From UBA3263 sp964586765 (GTDB lineage Bacteria > Bacteroidota > Bacteroidia > Bacteroidales > Muribaculaceae): 18,595 nt of DNA. The DNA lies in contig CAZPHN010000038.1 in assembly GCA_964586765.1 (NCBI GenBank), forward strand, positions 1 through 18,595. The letters are read 5' to 3'. The notes under the pieces are model-generated. The model did no database searches, had not been told where the DNA came from, and saw only the letters and a program-made list of their open reading frames with translations. Shown in pieces: positions 15,646 to 18,595 of this stretch (the stretch's first letter is position 1; every line of letters begins with the position of its first letter). A program made the position numbers and the translations under genes.

Positions 15646-16350
15646 ATGATACAGAAACTCATTGCCCCCTTGATTGTCATCTGCCTCATGTGCGCTTCAT
15701 GCGGCAACTCAAAACAGTTCCGTGTTGAAATTGACTCGCCGACGGTCGGTACACAGAAACTTACCGTCCTTTATACACTTCCTGACGGAAACAGGGTTCT
15801 TTTGGAGCCTACCGCTGTCGACGGTCATGCCGAATTTACCGGAAATGCACCTGAACCCTCCTTTGTGGAGGTTTTTACGTCAACCGGAGCAAAATTTATT
15901 GATTTTACCGCTAAAAACGGCGACAAAATCAGCATTTCCTTCACTGGCGATAGCCTTCGCGTTGAAGGCATGACCACCGTGCCTCTCCCGGACACCATTT
16001 CCGGCTCCGGAGTTTCGGGACCTGAAAAATTTGTGGCTCCGAGCGTCATTGTAGGCAATGATTCATCAGAGACGTGGGATGCCGAGGGTGTCTGGATATT
16101 CACCTCAAGCGTCAAGGAGCGTACCCCGGCAGTCATGGACAGCATCCGCGCCAACAAAAAACGCGTGCGCGACGTCTTTATCGGACCGGATTACACGGCA
16201 TGGCGCGACATTGTGCGCCGCGACTCCGCCACATGGAAACAGGGCATCCTCCCCGAAGGTCCCGTCGACCTCCCCGCCCTCACCTCCACTCCCCTCCTTA
16301 TCAGAGTCGACTCAGCCGGCACCATTCTAACCTCCCTCCCCCTCAAATAA
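15646..16350 (+). CDS. Lipoprotein with DUF4369-like domain and Cys-less thioredoxin-like domain
   Basis: 234 aa. ATG 15646 gives a classical lipoprotein signal (MIQKLIAPLIVICLMCASC) with Cys19 as the lipid-carrying residue. The frame opens upstream at GTG 15613, but that lies in the terminator loop and would mask the signal peptide. Residues 25-115 resemble DUF4369, a beta domain often found before a TlpA/AhpC thioredoxin fold in Bacteroidales. Residues about 140-234 keep that fold's pattern (VWIFTSS, VFIGPDYTAW, a TPLLIRVDSAGTIL strand-turn) but have no Cys after residue 19, so no CXXC redox centre. It is probably anchored to an envelope membrane, perhaps as a binding or structural relative of thioredoxin-like proteins. 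It has its own promoter and a bidirectional terminator. The DUF4369 and thioredoxin calls are by eye. Confidence 0.8.
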   Translation: MIQKLIAPLIVICLMCASCGNSKQFRVEIDSPTVGTQKLTVLYTLPDGNRVLLEPTAVDGHAEFTGNAPEPSFVEVFTSTGAKFIDFTAKNGDKISISFTGDSLRVEGMTTVPLPDTISGSGVSGPEKFVAPSVIVGNDSSETWDAEGVWIFTSSVKERTPAVMDSIRANKKRVRDVFIGPDYTAWRDIVRRDSATWKQGILPEGPVDLPALTSTPLLIRVDSAGTILTSLPLK

Positions 16351-16358
16351 TAAAAAAT

Positions 16359-16391
16359 GACGACAGGATATCGAATCCCGTCGTCGTTTTT
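16359..16391. terminator. Bidirectional terminator between convergent genes
   Basis: GACGACAGGAT (16359-16369) pairs with ATCCCGTCGTC (16375-16385) around a 5-nt loop with one A-C mismatch. TTTTT follows on the plus strand (16387-16391) and the preceding AAAAAA gives TTTTTT on the minus strand. It sits 9 nt after the lipoprotein stop and 27 nt after the leftward M56 gene, serving both. Confidence 0.9.
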
Positions 16392-16417
16392 ATATACATA
16401 CAATCACGGAAAGAGTA

Positions 16418-17806
16418 TCAGTAAATCATTGCTACGATTTCATCGAGCATAAAACCGGATTTGCCATCAATCTCCGGGAGATCGGGACCGGTCTGTTTCT
16501 TAAACCGGATGGGTATCAGGCAGTCAATATCCGCTTTATTGCCATTATACATAGCAGGAGTCAGTCCGGTTGTTCCCTTGATTACTCTAAGGGCCTCGTC
16601 GTCAAAACCTTTGTAGCCGGAGCTTTTGAAAACTGAAACGTCGGTTATCTCGCCTTTAGTAGAGACTCTTGCTTTGACTAACACTCTGCCCTGTTTGCCA
16701 TCACGGGCAAGGTCTTCAGGATAACGCAGCGAACTTGCCCATTTATTAAGGACCTCGCGGTTAGCCACAGGCAATGTAATCTCCTCGGGGCGAGGTTCCA
16801 TCAACTCCTCATCGGTCAATACAATAGCAATTACCGTGACGGTGACCGAATTAATTACGACTTCAGTATCCTTTGTGTCCTTTTGAACACACGCGGCGAG
16901 TATAGGCGAAGTAGCCGCCAAAGCGAGCATTACCGCCACCGGAACAAACCCTAAAGCGCGCAGTTTAGTACTACGCCGACTTTCCTTTTTTTGCATCATA
17001 AGAATACGTGTTTTAATTAATGAATATGGATTATTAATACCACATACAACGGAGTTCGCGAATCTCCGGTGTGCAGCTTTTTCAACAAGATAGAGCTGAT
17101 AGCCCGACGCATCATAGCCGGCTTTTACAACAGAATTATCTGCTTCAAATTCATGGTTTTCGGTCATATCATGTGCGATAGCATACGAAACGGGACAATA
17201 CCATGTCACAGCCTTTACTATATTTATCAAAATCAGGTCAAGCCAATGCCGGTAACGCAAATGCGCCAGTTCATGTGTCAGGACCACGGATCCGTTTTCC
17301 CTATAGTCACTCTCGGGCATAACGACCCACCGCCCCCATGCGAACGACATTATATCCCTCCTGTCAGAAACTCTCAAATGCGGATTATCGGTAGAAACAC
17401 GACTCTTTCTGATTATATTGAGGACCTGACAAAGCCCCGCAAGCATAAATATAAGCGACGCGGTGACACCTATCCAGTACACAATAATGACATACGGCAA
17501 TATCTCCATATAAAGTGGCTGAGCTTTTACCGCTGCATCGAGCGGAGAAAAATCAGCACCTTCAAACGTAGGCGACACAACCGGATTTATCGCGACCGCG
17601 GCTGATAAACCTTCATCACCCGACGACAAAAACGGAATCAACCCTATCATCAGCGAAATCACCGGAATCAACATCAAGACAGCCCGGTTTACTCTCCAAT
17701 GAGTTAACCGTCTCATTCCCGTAATGCGCCACACGCCCCACAAAATAGCGAGCGACACACTTACAACCAGCGAATAAAACGGCATATTTAGCCACAAATC
17801 CATCAT
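16418..17806 (-). CDS. M56 (BlaR1-type) membrane metalloprotease with C-terminal TonB domain
   Basis: 462 aa. Hydrophobic segments lie at about 9-28, 38-60, 103-126 and 287-306. Between the third and fourth is a cytoplasmic zinc protease with HELAH (His178, Glu179, His182) and NHEFEAD (likely ligand Glu221), as in M56 peptidases. The periplasmic tail carries a TonB C-terminal-like domain (about 352-436: RYPEDLARDG, GRVLVKARVSTKGEI, VFKSSGYKGFDDEA, IPIRF) in place of the penicillin-binding sensor of true BlaR1. By analogy it senses an envelope signal and relieves repression by the upstream BlaI-like protein. Its ATG overlaps that gene's stop as ATGA, indicating translational coupling. A second Met codon directly follows and could also start the protein. 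No beta-lactamase gene is adjacent, so antibiotic sensing is not implied. Confidence 0.93.
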   Translation of the reverse strand: MMDLWLNMPFYSLVVSVSLAILWGVWRITGMRRLTHWRVNRAVLMLIPVISLMIGLIPFLSSGDEGLSAAVAINPVVSPTFEGADFSPLDAAVKAQPLYMEILPYVIIVYWIGVTASLIFMLAGLCQVLNIIRKSRVSTDNPHLRVSDRRDIMSFAWGRWVVMPESDYRENGSVVLTHELAHLRYRHWLDLILINIVKAVTWYCPVSYAIAHDMTENHEFEADNSVVKAGYDASGYQLYLVEKAAHRRFANSVVCGINNPYSLIKTRILMMQKKESRRSTKLRALGFVPVAVMLALAATSPILAACVQKDTKDTEVVINSVTVTVIAIVLTDEELMEPRPEEITLPVANREVLNKWASSLRYPEDLARDGKQGRVLVKARVSTKGEITDVSVFKSSGYKGFDDEALRVIKGTTGLTPAMYNGNKADIDCLIPIRFKKQTGPDLPEIDGKSGFMLDEIVAMIY

Positions 17807-18168
17807 TTCTCTCCCTTTTTTATCGTGTTAAGCAAATCTTTGATTTCAGATTCGGACAGAACTCCCTCCGAGACCAACGCGCTCACAACCCGCTTATACG
17901 AATTATTAAAATAGCGCGAAACAACCCGCCCGAGCACAGTCTGGGAATACTCCTCAGAGCTGACAATCGCGAAATAGCGATAGCCCTGACCAAATGGCTC
18001 ATGCGACAGATATCCCTTCTGTTCAAGAGACCGAACAAATGTGGAGACGGTATTAAAATGTAATGGCGTTCCTTCAATAAGGTCCACGACCTCCTTGACC
18101 GTCAGTTTTTCATGGGACCAGAAAAGCCGCATGACTTCTTCTTCTTTTTCTGTAAGATGTAATCTCAT
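17803..18168 (-). CDS. BlaI/MecI-family winged-helix repressor
   Basis: 121 aa, the usual size for BlaI/MecI/CopY repressors. Residues 1-70 form the winged helix: LTEKEEEVMRLFW, TVKEVVDLI, then the recognition helix in HFNTVSTFVRSLEQKGYL and a GYRYFAIVS wing. Residues 71-121 are the helical dimerisation and protease-response region. In known systems an activated M56 protease leads to cleavage of the repressor. It is the first gene of a two-gene leftward operon and overlaps the M56 gene by 4 nt. Two matched 17-bp palindromes at its own promoter are the obvious operators, so it probably represses itself and its partner. Whether it controls other loci cannot be seen here. Confidence 0.95.
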   Translation of the reverse strand: MRLHLTEKEEEVMRLFWSHEKLTVKEVVDLIEGTPLHFNTVSTFVRSLEQKGYLSHEPFGQGYRYFAIVSSEEYSQTVLGRVVSRYFNNSYKRVVSALVSEGVLSESEIKDLLNTIKKGEK

Positions 18169-18177
18169 ATTCGAGTC

Positions 18178-18194
18178 AACTATATTTTGTAGTT
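18178..18194. promoter_or_regulatory. Predicted BlaI-family operator O1 (start-site side)
   Basis: AACTATATTTTGTAGTT: 6-bp half sites (AACTAT/GTAGTT, one mismatch) around 5 nt. It lies at the predicted transcription start of the repressor operon and matches the half sites of the second palindrome, 31 bp away centre to centre. Confidence 0.75.
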
Positions 18195-18200
18195 CACCCG

Positions 18201-18232
18201 CAAAGTTAAACTATTTTTTATAGTTCACCAAA
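18201..18232 (-). promoter_or_regulatory. Predicted promoter of the blaI-like/M56 operon
   Basis: On the minus strand TTTG (18232-18229), a 20-nt spacer and TAACTTTG (18208-18201) match the Bacteroidota consensus. The predicted start near 18195 gives a leader of about 27 nt before ATG 18168. Confidence 0.8.
18209..18225. promoter_or_regulatory. Predicted BlaI-family operator O2 (promoter spacer)
   Basis: AACTATTTTTTATAGTT is a perfect 6-bp inverted repeat with a 5-nt centre. It lies wholly between the -33 and -7 elements, where a bound repressor would block polymerase. Confidence 0.8.
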
Positions 18233-18254
18233 TTTTTGAGCAAAAAAATTCGTC

Positions 18255-18299
18255 TTGAGCCTGTGAGCAACACGCCTTTGAGCCGGTGGGCAACACGGC
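18255..18299 (+). repeat. Two 22-nt direct repeats upstream of the aldo/keto reductase
   Basis: Copies at 18255-18276 and 18278-18299 share 19 of 22 bases, with core words TTGAGCC and GCAACACG and a 23-bp period. They lie where the -33 region and upstream activator sites of the reductase promoter should be. No similar unit was noticed elsewhere in the window. Confidence 0.75.
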
Positions 18300-18315
18300 G
18301 AGCTTATTTATGTCG

Positions 18316-18323
18316 TAATTTTG
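18316..18323 (+). promoter_or_regulatory. Predicted -7 element of the aldo/keto reductase promoter
   Basis: TAATTTTG matches TAnnTTTG and lies 31 nt before ATG 18355. No TTG/TTTG stands 18-22 nt upstream, so a proper -33 is missing. The direct repeats occupy that place. Confidence 0.55.
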
Positions 18324-18354
18324 CACCGTAAAATAATCGTAAAAACAAGACATT

Positions 18355-18595
18355 ATGAAAACAAGAAAGTTAGGAAACATTGAAGTATCCGCAGTCGGCA
18401 TGGGCTGCATGGGATTCAGCACCGCCTACGGTCAGATTCCCGAAGAGAGTGAATCAATCCGATTGATGCGTAAGGCTCATGAAATGGGCTGCACATTCTA
18501 TGACACCGCCGAAATCTACGCCACCTTCCGCAATGAGGAGCTCGTAGGCAAGGCTTTGAAACCTATCAGAAATGAAATCGTACTTGCCACCAAAT
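18355..18595 (+). CDS. Aldo/keto reductase (partial, N-terminal 80 residues)
   Basis: NAD(P)H-dependent carbonyl reductase of the AKR TIM-barrel family, truncated by the window edge. Seen: KTRKLGNIEVSAVGMGCMGF (first beta-hairpin and strand), then FYDTAEIY with catalytic Asp50 and Tyr55, NEELVGKAL, and VLATK ending at the probable catalytic Lys80. The fourth catalytic residue (His) and the cofactor-binding end are outside. The substrate cannot be predicted. The gene is divergent from the blaI-like operon. Direct repeats at its weak-looking promoter suggest control by an activator. Confidence 0.93.
   Translation, partial: MKTRKLGNIEVSAVGMGCMGFSTAYGQIPEESESIRLMRKAHEMGCTFYDTAEIYATFRNEELVGKALKPIRNEIVLATK

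Noticed and set aside
17069..17605. 178-codon open frame on the plus strand
   Set aside because: Antisense to the M56 protease gene, basic and low in recognisable motifs, with no promoter; a shadow frame.
16418..18168. A beta-lactam resistance regulator
   Set aside because: No penicillin-binding sensor domain and no beta-lactamase gene; BlaI/M56 pairs in Bacteroidota serve other signals.

Overview
The window looks like the chromosome of a gut Bacteroidales bacterium, most likely Muribaculaceae or a close relative. The reasons are Bacteroidota-type promoters (TTTG/TTG near -33 and TAnnTTTG near -7), start codons without Shine-Dalgarno sequences, balanced base composition, secreted proteins with C-terminal sorting-like motifs, and an M56-TonB/BlaI pair. 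The genus assignment is inference. No tRNA, rRNA, CRISPR array, transposase or phage gene was seen.

Left part (1-7044): the 5' two thirds of ppdK (pyruvate phosphate dikinase) runs leftward off the window. Divergent from it is pflB-pflA (pyruvate formate-lyase and its radical-SAM activase), followed 28 nt later by an LtaS-like membrane sulfatase-fold protein. PPDK makes or consumes pyruvate and PFL cleaves it to acetyl-CoA and formate, so the divergent pair sits on one metabolic node. The two promoters are near mirror images: the same upstream AAAAACAGGCGG element, the same 22-nt spacer length and a near-identical -7 block. This suggests common control. pflB and pflA are separated by a long A/T-rich hairpin with repeated T-rich words.

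Middle part (7090-15631): one promoter, three genes for large secreted proteins and one terminator form an apparent tricistronic unit. The genes encode an 801-aa protein of about eight degenerate beta repeats, a 786-aa subtilisin-family (S8) protease with the full triad and a large insertion, and an 1187-aa protein made of three copies of a composite module (beta domain, leucine-rich repeats, Ig-like domain). The first and third share a C-terminal signature and the protease has a T9SS-like C-terminal domain. They may be exported by the same route and work together at the cell surface. This is the least characterised part of the window.

Right part (15599-18595): the terminator of that unit overlaps the promoter of a small lipoprotein gene, whose transcript may be nearly leaderless. 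The lipoprotein looks like a DUF4369/thioredoxin-fold protein that has lost its redox cysteines. A bidirectional terminator separates it from a leftward operon, blaI-like repressor then M56-TonB membrane metalloprotease (ATGA overlap). That operon's promoter carries two near-identical 17-bp palindromes, one filling the -33/-7 spacer and one at the predicted transcription start. Divergent from it, an aldo/keto reductase runs off the right edge. Its promoter lacks a clear -33 box and has two 22-nt direct repeats just upstream.
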